Assembly: GCF_030644365.1 (NCBI RefSeq)
Contig: NZ_CP130058.1
Coordinates: 248,001-312,000, forward strand
DNA length: 64,000 nucleotides
From: Schaalia sp. HMT-172
GTDB lineage: Bacteria; Actinomycetota; Actinomycetes; Actinomycetales; Actinomycetaceae
Direction: 5' to 3'
Shown piece after piece: positions 57,504 to 64,000 of the stretch (positions are counted from its first letter, which is position 1; each line of letters opens with the position of its first letter). The notes beneath the pieces are model-generated. The model was not told the DNA's origin. It saw nothing but the letters and a program-made list of their open reading frames with translations, and did not search any database. Position numbers and translations under genes: made by a program.

Positions 57504-59063
57504 TCACGACGAGCGGGGCGTGAAGGCCACGACTCCCTCCCAGGTCACCACGATGAGCAGGTCGTCAAAGGCCCACGTCAGGTTGGTCGCGTCCCTCAAC
57601 GCCGGAGGGGTCAGGACCCTGGAGCCCTCCAGGTCAAGCACGTAGACGGTGTGCTCCCGCCACTCCTTGGTCTCGAGCACCATCGCTGCACCGTTAGCGC
57701 TGGCCCGCATCGAGCTCGGCTGGAAGGAACACAGGAATGCGTTGGTCTGCACCGTGTTGATGCGAGGCAGCGTCTTCGGCGGCAGGTCCGCACTGGGGAA
57801 GAACACGATGTCCTCGCACGTGCTTGCGTCGAAGCCGGCCGTTCCTGATGTCCAGGACGCCCTGCCGTCGCGCAAGAAGGCGCGCAGCTCCTCCAGAGTC
57901 GGGGGCGGGCCGTCATCCGTCGCGACGGCGTCCGCGTCGCGCCCTGTGAAGCGCTCGATAACCGCGCCGCTGGGATCAAGCAGCGTCACCTCGCTGTTCG
58001 TGTCGACGACCGCGATGCCGTCACTCGCACGATAGTAGACGGGCCGCGAGCGGAGCGATCCCGGGTCCTCTCCGATACGGGTGTACTTCCCCGTGCGAAT
58101 ATTGATCAACGACGGGGCGCTCTTGATGCTGCCAAGCGAGATGAAGGAAGCCTGCGCCCCGGTGCCCACGACGTGCGATCCGTGCAGGTGCCACGTGTTG
58201 ATCAGGCCTATCGTTGAGCCCGTCTGTGTCGTCCACACGCGCCTCCAGGACCCCGATTCCTGTGTCCAGCCGGAGCATGTCGCCGCACTCCCACAGGTGA
58301 CGACAATGTCGTCCACGGCCGCCATTGCGATGTCGCTCACCCACGGCGCCTGCGTTTGCTCGCCTGTGCGCCCATCCACGATGGCGTTGCCGACCAGCAG
58401 CGTGGTGCCGTAGGGAATGATCTGACCAGCCCGGTATCTGAGCGTCGTGTGCGCCTGTCCCCCGTTGGACACCCACAGTTGGCGCGGCGAGTCCGAGGCG
58501 ATGTCGTAGGCGGCGAGCGTCAGATTGCCGTTCGTGTGCTCGGCGGAGGCGACGTACAGGGTCGTGCCCTCAACGAGCAGGTTCTGCGTGACTGCCGTCG
58601 AGTCCTTGCGTTTCTCGTTGGGTATCACCCACGCCGTGTCGACGCCCGACGCCCAGGCTTCGGAGAGCACACCCGTATTCGTCGCCGTCCCCGTGTAGCC
58701 CCGGGACCGCACAGCGGGACGCCCGTAAGCGAATCCCCACAGGGCCGTGATGGCGACGACGACAAGGACCGTCAACGCCCCGGTGACGAGAAGCGGATTC
58801 TTCCACAGCTTCTCGGGAGCGCGGCGCGTCGACGAGGCCGTGGCGCCCACGTCTGCTTCGTGACCGGGTGCGGGTGTCGACCGTGCGGCCCGCGCGGGCG
58901 TGGGTGCCGAGCGTTTGTCGGGGGCGGCCGTCGGAGCGCTCGCGGCGAGCCGCTCGGCAGCTTCCTGGGCGAGCCGCGCCCGACGCTCACGCCTGCGCTT
59001 ACGCCATCCCTTCCTCCGCCTCTTGGTGCCCGGCGGAGCCCACTTGGAATAGTTGTTGCTCAT
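57504..59063 (-). CDS. Membrane-anchored propeller-like protein, subfamily C (C7)
   Basis: This 519-residue protein starts MSNNYSKWAPPGTKRRRKGW, with one aromatic-APP motif followed by a very basic stretch, then an Ala/Pro-rich cytosolic tail with a word-encoded GATASS. The membrane helix is at about 91-110 (LLVTGALTVLVVVAITALWGF). RGYTGTATNTGVLSEAW, VVTCGSAATCSGW, PTLEELRAFLRDGRASW and FDDLLIVVTWEGVVAFTPRSS follow. Its ATG is three bases past the C8 stop, and it lacks the start box, so it relies on coupling to C8. Confidence 0.83.
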   Translation of the reverse strand: MSNNYSKWAPPGTKRRRKGWRKRRRERRARLAQEAAERLAASAPTAAPDKRSAPTPARAARSTPAPGHEADVGATASSTRRAPEKLWKNPLLVTGALTVLVVVAITALWGFAYGRPAVRSRGYTGTATNTGVLSEAWASGVDTAWVIPNEKRKDSTAVTQNLLVEGTTLYVASAEHTNGNLTLAAYDIASDSPRQLWVSNGGQAHTTLRYRAGQIIPYGTTLLVGNAIVDGRTGEQTQAPWVSDIAMAAVDDIVVTCGSAATCSGWTQESGSWRRVWTTQTGSTIGLINTWHLHGSHVVGTGAQASFISLGSIKSAPSLINIRTGKYTRIGEDPGSLRSRPVYYRASDGIAVVDTNSEVTLLDPSGAVIERFTGRDADAVATDDGPPPTLEELRAFLRDGRASWTSGTAGFDASTCEDIVFFPSADLPPKTLPRINTVQTNAFLCSFQPSSMRASANGAAMVLETKEWREHTVYVLDLEGSRVLTPPALRDATNLTWAFDDLLIVVTWEGVVAFTPRSS

Positions 59064-59066
59064 GAA

Positions 59067-60653
59067 TCATGCACCTGACGAGGAGGGCGTGAAGGCCAGG
59101 ATCCCTTCGCTGCTCACCACGATGAACAGGTCGTCGAAGGCCCACGTCATCTCCTTGACACCCCTCAGCGTGACGGCGTGGTGGGTGTTGTTGACCATGT
59201 CGAGGGCGACGATGCGATCCTGGTGCCCCTCATGTGTCCCCACGAACGCGGCGCTGCCGTCAAGGGAGGCGCGCAGCTGGGTCGGGGAGAAGGAACAGGG
59301 GGAGGAACTGCTCGACGACAGCTGCTTGACGTCATCGACCCAACGAGGGGGGTAGTCGCCGGTGGGGGTGAGCGCAAGAGTGGTGCAGTAATCCCCTTCG
59401 ACCCGCGCCGTGCCCGTCGTCCACGACGCCGTGCCGTCCGAGTAGAAGGCCTTCAGCTCCTCCAGCGTTGGCGTTCGTCCATCCTCGCTCGGCACCACGC
59501 CTTGTGCCCTGCTGCCCTCCTCGAACGTGTCGACGAGACGCCCCGTGACGTCGTAGGCCTCCATTGCTTTGGAGGAACGAATGACGACGACTCCGTCCAG
59601 CGCCAGTCGGAAATCCGACATGGCCGAGAGGTTCGCGCGCTCCGAATCGCCGAGCGTAACGATCTCTCCCGTGTGAGCGTTAACGAGCTGCAGGTTGTAG
59701 TGATAGTCGACGGGGACGAGGACAGAGGCCTCCTCGCTGAACCCGACGACCCGTCCCCCACCGTTCTTCCACGCGTCGCTGCCACGCGACTGCCTCGATG
59801 TGATGGTCTGCCACAGTCGAGTCCACGAACCGGACTGAATTGTCCACCCCGAGCAGGTCTCCAGAAACGAGCAAGTCACCACGACCTCGTCGACGGAGGC
59901 CATCAGCGTGTCCTCGCCCCACGGTGCCTCCTGCTGGCTGCCCGTCCCCTTAGACACGAGGATCGAATCAATGGCAAGCCAATCACCGGCCGACACCATA
60001 TTCGGCGCGTCCAATGACATCGGATCCGCACGATTGTCTGCCTGCACCGCCCACGTCTGGCGCGGCTGCGCCGACGAAATATCGTAGGCACTCACCCCAA
60101 GCGAACCGCCGAACTCCGGAGCGGCCACGTACATGGTCGCACCCTCGACAAGCACCGACTGAACATACGCGCCGTCCGCCGACGAACCGGGAAGCGTCCA
60201 CGCCGTCTCGACGCCCGACGCCCAATCCGGGGACAGCACGCCCGTATTCGTCGCCGCACCCACGTAACCCTGGGTGCGCGCACTCGTCACCGAGTTCGAC
60301 GCGAGCATCGAGTGAGCGAAGACCACGACGATGAGAGCGCCGAGGATGAAGGCCGCCACGCCCAGCGGCCGCCGCCTCTCCGCGCCTTCCCTCCAACGAA
60401 AGGTCTGCGCCGGCTCCGCCGCGGCGCTGGGCTTACTCGCTCCGGCCGCACCCGAGCGCCGAGACCTGGCACGTTTGCGCGCCGGTGGAGCCGGGCGCTC
60501 ACGCACAGGAACGTCCTCCCGCACACCCGAGCTGACCGACATGTCAGCCTTTGTGGGCACAGCGTTTGACGGGGCCGAATCCCGGCCAGGCCCCGACCTC
60601 GCCGACTCCTCGCCCTCGGCCGGGGGTGCCCACCTGTCGTCGTCGATACTCAC
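59067..60653 (-). CDS. Membrane-anchored propeller-like protein, subfamily C (C8)
   Basis: This 528-residue protein heads array 2. It starts with GTG at 60651-60653 (MSIDDDRWAPPAEG), placed exactly as in the other C genes relative to the box. The tail is Arg/Ala/Pro-rich, the membrane helix is at about 98-116 (LGVAAFILGALIVVVFAHS), then QGYVGAATNTGVLSPDW. The loop VVTCSFLETCSGW, the segment PTLEELKAFYSDGTASW and the end FDDLFIVVSSEGILAFTPSSSGA are present. It is divergent from thrC. Confidence 0.83.
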   Translation of the reverse strand: MSIDDDRWAPPAEGEESARSGPGRDSAPSNAVPTKADMSVSSGVREDVPVRERPAPPARKRARSRRSGAAGASKPSAAAEPAQTFRWREGAERRRPLGVAAFILGALIVVVFAHSMLASNSVTSARTQGYVGAATNTGVLSPDWASGVETAWTLPGSSADGAYVQSVLVEGATMYVAAPEFGGSLGVSAYDISSAQPRQTWAVQADNRADPMSLDAPNMVSAGDWLAIDSILVSKGTGSQQEAPWGEDTLMASVDEVVVTCSFLETCSGWTIQSGSWTRLWQTITSRQSRGSDAWKNGGGRVVGFSEEASVLVPVDYHYNLQLVNAHTGEIVTLGDSERANLSAMSDFRLALDGVVVIRSSKAMEAYDVTGRLVDTFEEGSRAQGVVPSEDGRTPTLEELKAFYSDGTASWTTGTARVEGDYCTTLALTPTGDYPPRWVDDVKQLSSSSSSPCSFSPTQLRASLDGSAAFVGTHEGHQDRIVALDMVNNTHHAVTLRGVKEMTWAFDDLFIVVSSEGILAFTPSSSGA

Positions 60654-60657
60654 CCGT

Positions 60658-60669
60658 CGTTTCTATCAC
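60658..60669 (-). promoter_or_regulatory. Array-2 start-proximal box of C8 (GTGATAGAAACG)
   Basis: GTGATAGAAACG lies four bases before the GTG, with TAGAAA at six. It probably drives C8-C7-ispF. Confidence 0.55.
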
Positions 60670-60764
60670 ACACCACCTGGCCGCGCCCACACCGCCTCCC
60701 CGCCCCGGCCTCGTCAAAACGTGACGAAGGACGACCCCCCTCGCTTCACACGCGCACACTCCGA

Positions 60765-60770
60765 TAGGAT
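60765..60770 (+). promoter_or_regulatory. -10 TAGGAT of thrC, leaderless geometry
   Basis: TAGGAT ends six bases before the GTG at 60777. Confidence 0.6.
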
Positions 60771-60776
60771 CGGCCC

Positions 60777-62234
60777 GTGCGTTACATTTCGACCCGACGA
60801 GGCCCCACCACGCCCACCCGCTCCTTCAGCGACATTCTGCTGGAGGGCCTGGCGCCCGACGGCGGCCTCTACCTGCCCGAGGAATACCCGACGCTGTCTC
60901 GCTCCGACCTGGACGAGCTGCGCATCGTCCTGCGCGAGGAGGGCTACGCGGCGATGGCGGCCGGCATCCTGTCCCTCTTCGTCGACGACATCGACGCTAG
61001 CGACCTGTGCGCGATTACGGCCCGCGCCTACTCCACCCCCGCCTTCTCCGACCCGCAGATCGTGCCCGTTACCGCCCTGGAAGGCACCGACCTGCACATC
61101 GCCCACCTGTCGAACGGCCCCACCGCCGCCTTCAAAGACATGGCGATGCAGCTCCTCGGTGAACTCTTCGAATACGAGCTCACCCGCCGCGGCGACTGGC
61201 TCACCATCGTGGGCGCCACCTCCGGCGACACCGGCTCCTCCGCCGAATACGCACTGCGCGGCCGACGCGGCCTCTCCGTCGTCATGCTCACCCCCGCCGG
61301 GCGCATGACCGCCTTCCAGCGCGCCCAAATGTTCTCCCTCCTCGACTCCAACATCGTCAACGTCGCCGTCGACGGCGTCTTCGACGACTGCCAGGACCTG
61401 GTCAAGGCCATCAACATGGACGCCGACTTCAAAGCCACCTGGCACGTGGGCGCCGTCAACTCCATCAACTGGGCGCGCCTGCTCGCCCAGGTCTGCTACT
61501 ACGTCGCCACCTGGCTGCGCGTCACCGAGGAAGGGGCCGACGCCTCGTCCACGGTCAGCGTCGTCGTGCCCTCGGGCAACTTCGGTAACGTGTGCGCCGC
61601 CCACATCGCCCGCCAGATGGGCCTGCCGCTGGGCACCCTCGTCGTCGCCACCAACGAAAACGACGTCCTCGACGAGTTCTTCCGCACCGGCGTCTACCGC
61701 CCCCGCTCCTCCGCGGACACGCTGGCCACCTCCAGCCCGTCCATGGACATCTCCAAGGCCTCGAACTTCGAGCGCTTCATCTTCGACCTGCTGGGCCGCG
61801 ACGGCGACGCCACCCGTGCCCTCTTCGACGAGGCCCTGGCCCGCGACGGCTACTTCGACCTGTCCGGCACGCCCGAGTTCGCCTCCCTGCGCGACACCTA
61901 CGGCTTCATCTCCGGCACCTCCACGCACGCCGACCGCCTCGCCGAGATCGCGCGCACGGAGAAGGAAAGCGGCTACCTCCTCGACCCGCACACCGCCGAC
62001 GGCGTCCACGTCGCCCGCGCGGTGCGCCCCCAGATCGAGGGCCCGCTCGTCGTCATGGAGACCGCGCTGCCCGTCAAGTTCGCCGACACGATCCTTGAGG
62101 CCACCGGGCACCTCCCGCCCGTGCCCGAGCGCTTCGCCGGCATCGAAGGACGCGAAGAGCGCGTCACGCCGCTGGCCAACTCCGCCGAGGACCTCAAGGT
62201 CCTCATCCGCGAGCGCGTGCGCCCCGGCGCCTGA
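60777..62234 (+). CDS. thrC: Threonine synthase
   Basis: This 485-residue PLP enzyme converts O-phosphohomoserine to threonine. The start is the GTG at 60777 ([17 protein letters not shown]), six bases after the -10. It is of the long fungal/proteobacterial-like class: [21 protein letters not shown], the PLP-Lys motif [52 protein letters not shown] and [16 protein letters not shown]. The length is standard. It is divergent from propeller gene C8 with about 120 bases between. Confidence 0.95.
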   Translation: MRYISTRRGPTTPTRSFSDILLEGLAPDGGLYLPEEYPTLSRSDLDELRIVLREEGYAAMAAGILSLFVDDIDASDLCAITARAYSTPAFSDPQIVPVTALEGTDLHIAHLSNGPTAAFKDMAMQLLGELFEYELTRRGDWLTIVGATSGDTGSSAEYALRGRRGLSVVMLTPAGRMTAFQRAQMFSLLDSNIVNVAVDGVFDDCQDLVKAINMDADFKATWHVGAVNSINWARLLAQVCYYVATWLRVTEEGADASSTVSVVVPSGNFGNVCAAHIARQMGLPLGTLVVATNENDVLDEFFRTGVYRPRSSADTLATSSPSMDISKASNFERFIFDLLGRDGDATRALFDEALARDGYFDLSGTPEFASLRDTYGFISGTSTHADRLAEIARTEKESGYLLDPHTADGVHVARAVRPQIEGPLVVMETALPVKFADTILEATGHLPPVPERFAGIEGREERVTPLANSAEDLKVLIRERVRPGA

Positions 62235-62248
62235 GTTTTCCCTGACTC

Positions 62249-62311
62249 GACGAGGCCCGAGCCCCCACCTGCGAACCCGCGCGGTTGCGTGGGCGGGGCC
62301 CGGGCCTCGTT
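62249..62311 (+). terminator. Inverted word pair between thrC and cysS
   Basis: CGACGAGGCCCGAGCCCCC and GGGCGGGGCCCGGGCCTCGT face each other, giving a large hairpin directly after thrC. Confidence 0.6.
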
Positions 62312-62360
62312 ACATACTCCCGGGACGCGCCCGTTTCCTTCGCCTCCCCTCCCTGCCAGG

Positions 62361-62366
62361 TAGGAT
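62361..62366 (+). promoter_or_regulatory. -10 TAGGAT of cysS, leaderless geometry
   Basis: TAGGAT ends seven bases before the ATG at 62374. Confidence 0.6.
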
Positions 62367-62373
62367 TGATGCC

Positions 62374-63831
62374 ATGCTGCACCTGTACGACTCCAAGAGC
62401 GCCCGCATCCAGCCCCTGAACCCGGTCACCCCCGGCAAGGTCGGCATCTACCTGTGTGGCGCCACCGTGCAGGGCTCCCCGCACGTCGGCCACCTGCGCG
62501 CCGCCGTCTCCTTCGACACCCTCATCCGCTGGCTGCGCCGCAGCGGCTACCAGGTCACCTACGTCCGCAACGTCACCGACATCGACGACAAGATCCTCAC
62601 CAAGTCGGCCGAGGCCGGCTGGGACTGGTGGGCCTGGGCATACCGCTTCGAGCGCGAATTCACGCAGGCATACGAGACCCTCGGCGTTGAGGCCCCCACC
62701 TACGAGCCTCGCGCCACCGGACACATCCCCGACCAAATCGACCTCGTCCAGCGCCTCATCGACGCGGGACACGCATACTCGGACGGGCGCGGCAACGTCT
62801 ACTTCGACGTCCACTCCCAGCCCGACTACGGGTCGCTCACCCGCCAGCGCCTGGTCGACATGCGCACCACCGAGGACGACGCTCAGATCGACGAAGCCGT
62901 CGAGGCCGGCAAGCGCGACCCCCGCGACTTCGCCCTCTGGAAGGCCACCAAGCCCGGCGAGCCGGCCACGGCCTCGTGGGACAGCCCCTGGGGGCGCGGC
63001 CGACCCGGCTGGCACCTCGAATGCTCCGCCATGTCGCGGCGCTACCTCGGCGACGAATTCGACATCCACGGCGGCGGCATCGACCTGCGCTTCCCGCACC
63101 ACGAGAACGAGCAGGCCCAATCCCACGGCGCCGGCTGGCCGTTCGCGCGCCTGTGGGTCCACAACGCGTGGGTGACCACCAAGGGCGAGAAGATGTCCAA
63201 GTCCCTGGGCAACGTCCTCTCCATTGGCGCGCTGACCGAGGAGTATCCGGCCGTCGCCGTGCGCTGGGCCCTGTCGACCGTCCACCACCGCTCCGCCATC
63301 GAATGGGGCCCCGAGACCCTGCCCGCCGCGCACGCCGCCTGGGAGAAGTTCTCCACCTTCGTGGCCCGCGCCATCGAGGCCGCCGGGGAAGCTCCGGCTT
63401 TCGAGATTGCGCTTGCGCCCGCCGACCTGCCCGAGGCCTTCGTCGCCGCCATGGACGACGACCTCAACGTCGCCGGCGCGCTCGCGGTCCTGCACGAGCA
63501 CCTCAAGGCCGGCAACGCTGCGCTGGCCGCTGGGGACGTGTCCGGCGTGTACCGCGAGCAGGTCCTGGTTCGCTCCATGCTGGACGTGCTGGGCCTCGAT
63601 CCGGCCTCCGAGCAGTGGCGCGGTCAGGCCGGCATCGGCGCGGGCGCCTCTGGTGCTGCTGCGGCCGAGCACTCGGCGCTGGATGCGCTGGTTCGGGCCG
63701 TGCTGTCCGAGCGGGCTGCTGCCCGCGCCGCCAAGGACTGGGCGCGCGCCGACGAGCTGCGCGACCGCCTCGCCGCCGCCGGCGTCACCGTCGCGGACGG
63801 CCGCGACGGCGCCACGTGGAGTGTTGGCTGA
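62374..63831 (+). CDS. cysS: Cysteinyl-tRNA synthetase
   Basis: This 485-residue class I synthetase charges tRNA-Cys. The HIGH-type motif is HVGH in [15 protein letters not shown], and KMSKS lies in [10 protein letters not shown]. Zinc and cysteine-site residues are visible in [17 protein letters not shown] and [10 protein letters not shown]. The anticodon-binding C-terminus has the helical [22 protein letters not shown]. The ATG at 62374 is placed by family N-terminus and -10 spacing; the much longer frame upstream is an artefact over thrC. Confidence 0.96.
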   Translation: MLHLYDSKSARIQPLNPVTPGKVGIYLCGATVQGSPHVGHLRAAVSFDTLIRWLRRSGYQVTYVRNVTDIDDKILTKSAEAGWDWWAWAYRFEREFTQAYETLGVEAPTYEPRATGHIPDQIDLVQRLIDAGHAYSDGRGNVYFDVHSQPDYGSLTRQRLVDMRTTEDDAQIDEAVEAGKRDPRDFALWKATKPGEPATASWDSPWGRGRPGWHLECSAMSRRYLGDEFDIHGGGIDLRFPHHENEQAQSHGAGWPFARLWVHNAWVTTKGEKMSKSLGNVLSIGALTEEYPAVAVRWALSTVHHRSAIEWGPETLPAAHAAWEKFSTFVARAIEAAGEAPAFEIALAPADLPEAFVAAMDDDLNVAGALAVLHEHLKAGNAALAAGDVSGVYREQVLVRSMLDVLGLDPASEQWRGQAGIGAGASGAAAAEHSALDALVRAVLSERAAARAAKDWARADELRDRLAAAGVTVADGRDGATWSVG

Positions 63832-63845
63832 TTCGCTGTGTGCTG

Positions 63846-63872
63846 AGGCCCCGGCGCGAGCTCCCGGGGCCT
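63846..63872 (+). terminator. Hairpin after cysS
   Basis: AGGCCCCGG and CCGGGGCCT form a stem about 15 bases after the cysS stop. Confidence 0.6.
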
Positions 63873-63944
63873 TGTGCGTGTCGCATTCCCGCCGGCGCAA
63901 AACCTCATCAAACGTAGCGAGCTCCCGGGGCCTTGTGCATGTCG
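63858..63944. repeat. Direct repeat downstream of cysS
   Basis: A 26-base segment beginning GAGCTCCCGGGGCCTTGTGC occurs at 63858-63883 and again at 63919-63944 with one difference. Part of it forms the right arm of the cysS terminator. Confidence 0.65.
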
Positions 63945-64000
63945 GCCGTCGTCTCGCAGATTCCGCGTTTGTTCTTGTGATTGGGTGCGCTGCACCCGAT

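Noticed and set aside
60331-61308. Alternative plus-strand frame across the C8 start and thrC
   Set aside because: It spans two divergent genes and their promoters and has no conserved features.
1-64000. Chi or KOPS role for the GGCCTCGT word
   Set aside because: Copies occur on both strands in similar numbers (about 40 versus 27 by hand count) and as inverted pairs; not excluded genome-wide, but the local pattern does not favour it.

Overview
The window is high-GC DNA from an actinobacterium. The best fit is an oral Actinomyces/Schaalia-type member of the Actinomycetaceae. Supporting features are Lsr2, CarD, TopA with a Lys/Thr/Ala tail, the topA-tmk-holB cluster, a tripeptidyl-aminopeptidase-like exported hydrolase, DUF3060 lipoproteins, and many start codons 6-7 nt after a TANNNT-like -10 hexamer (leaderless genes). 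The genus is an inference; no rRNA is present.

Layout. 1-1180: the end of an unidentified gene and a YefM-YoeB toxin-antitoxin pair with its TGTACA operator. 1180-2785: a 19-bp-period repeat array and a DUF1266 membrane protein that stops at an amber codon before a coding-like basic tail. 2891-22265: twelve minus-strand genes in six A-B pairs, each pair joined by an ATGA overlap. All encode single-pass, membrane-anchored, propeller-like extracytoplasmic proteins of about 500-530 residues. 22578-29000: topA, tmk, holB and an exported alpha/beta-hydrolase. 29111-34593: tRNA-Thr(CGT), dps, a ferrochelatase, a cystathionine gamma-synthase family enzyme, a ClC channel and a MarR regulator. 34820-39479: lsr2, a DUF3060 lipoprotein, an OmpA-like DUF3060 lipoprotein, gpmA, carD and ispD. 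39588-43664: three paralogous membrane proteins; the first in transcription order is split by a 1,430-bp IS256-family element with a clean 8-bp target duplication. 43840-45960: an MFS transporter and an NYN-domain protein. 46073-60653: a second propeller-like array of eight genes plus one decayed remnant, interrupted by ispF. 60777-63831: a threonine synthase and cysS.

The main discovery candidate is the two-array family: 20 intact genes and one remnant, about 34 kb. Three subfamilies (A, B, C) share four sequence signatures: a membrane-proximal GYxG...AW segment, a C-x(n)-C-x-[GA]-W loop, a PTxEQ...W segment and a terminal [FY]DDL...TP strand. Array 1 shows mosaic sharing of blocks between pairs. 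Array 2 proteins carry a repeated short [FWY]-[AS]-P-P motif in their cytoplasmic tails. Each array has its own conserved start-proximal promoter. The architecture suggests a recombining surface-protein repertoire; its ligand or function cannot be read from sequence.

The second discovery candidate is a DNA-level word, core GGCCTCGT, extended consensus GCCMCGGCCTCGTC. By hand count the core occurs about 67 times on the two strands of this window. Inverted pairs form likely terminators, and in-frame copies sit in low-complexity protein linkers (ATASS, DEAVA). That pattern resembles uptake-signal sequences in other phyla.
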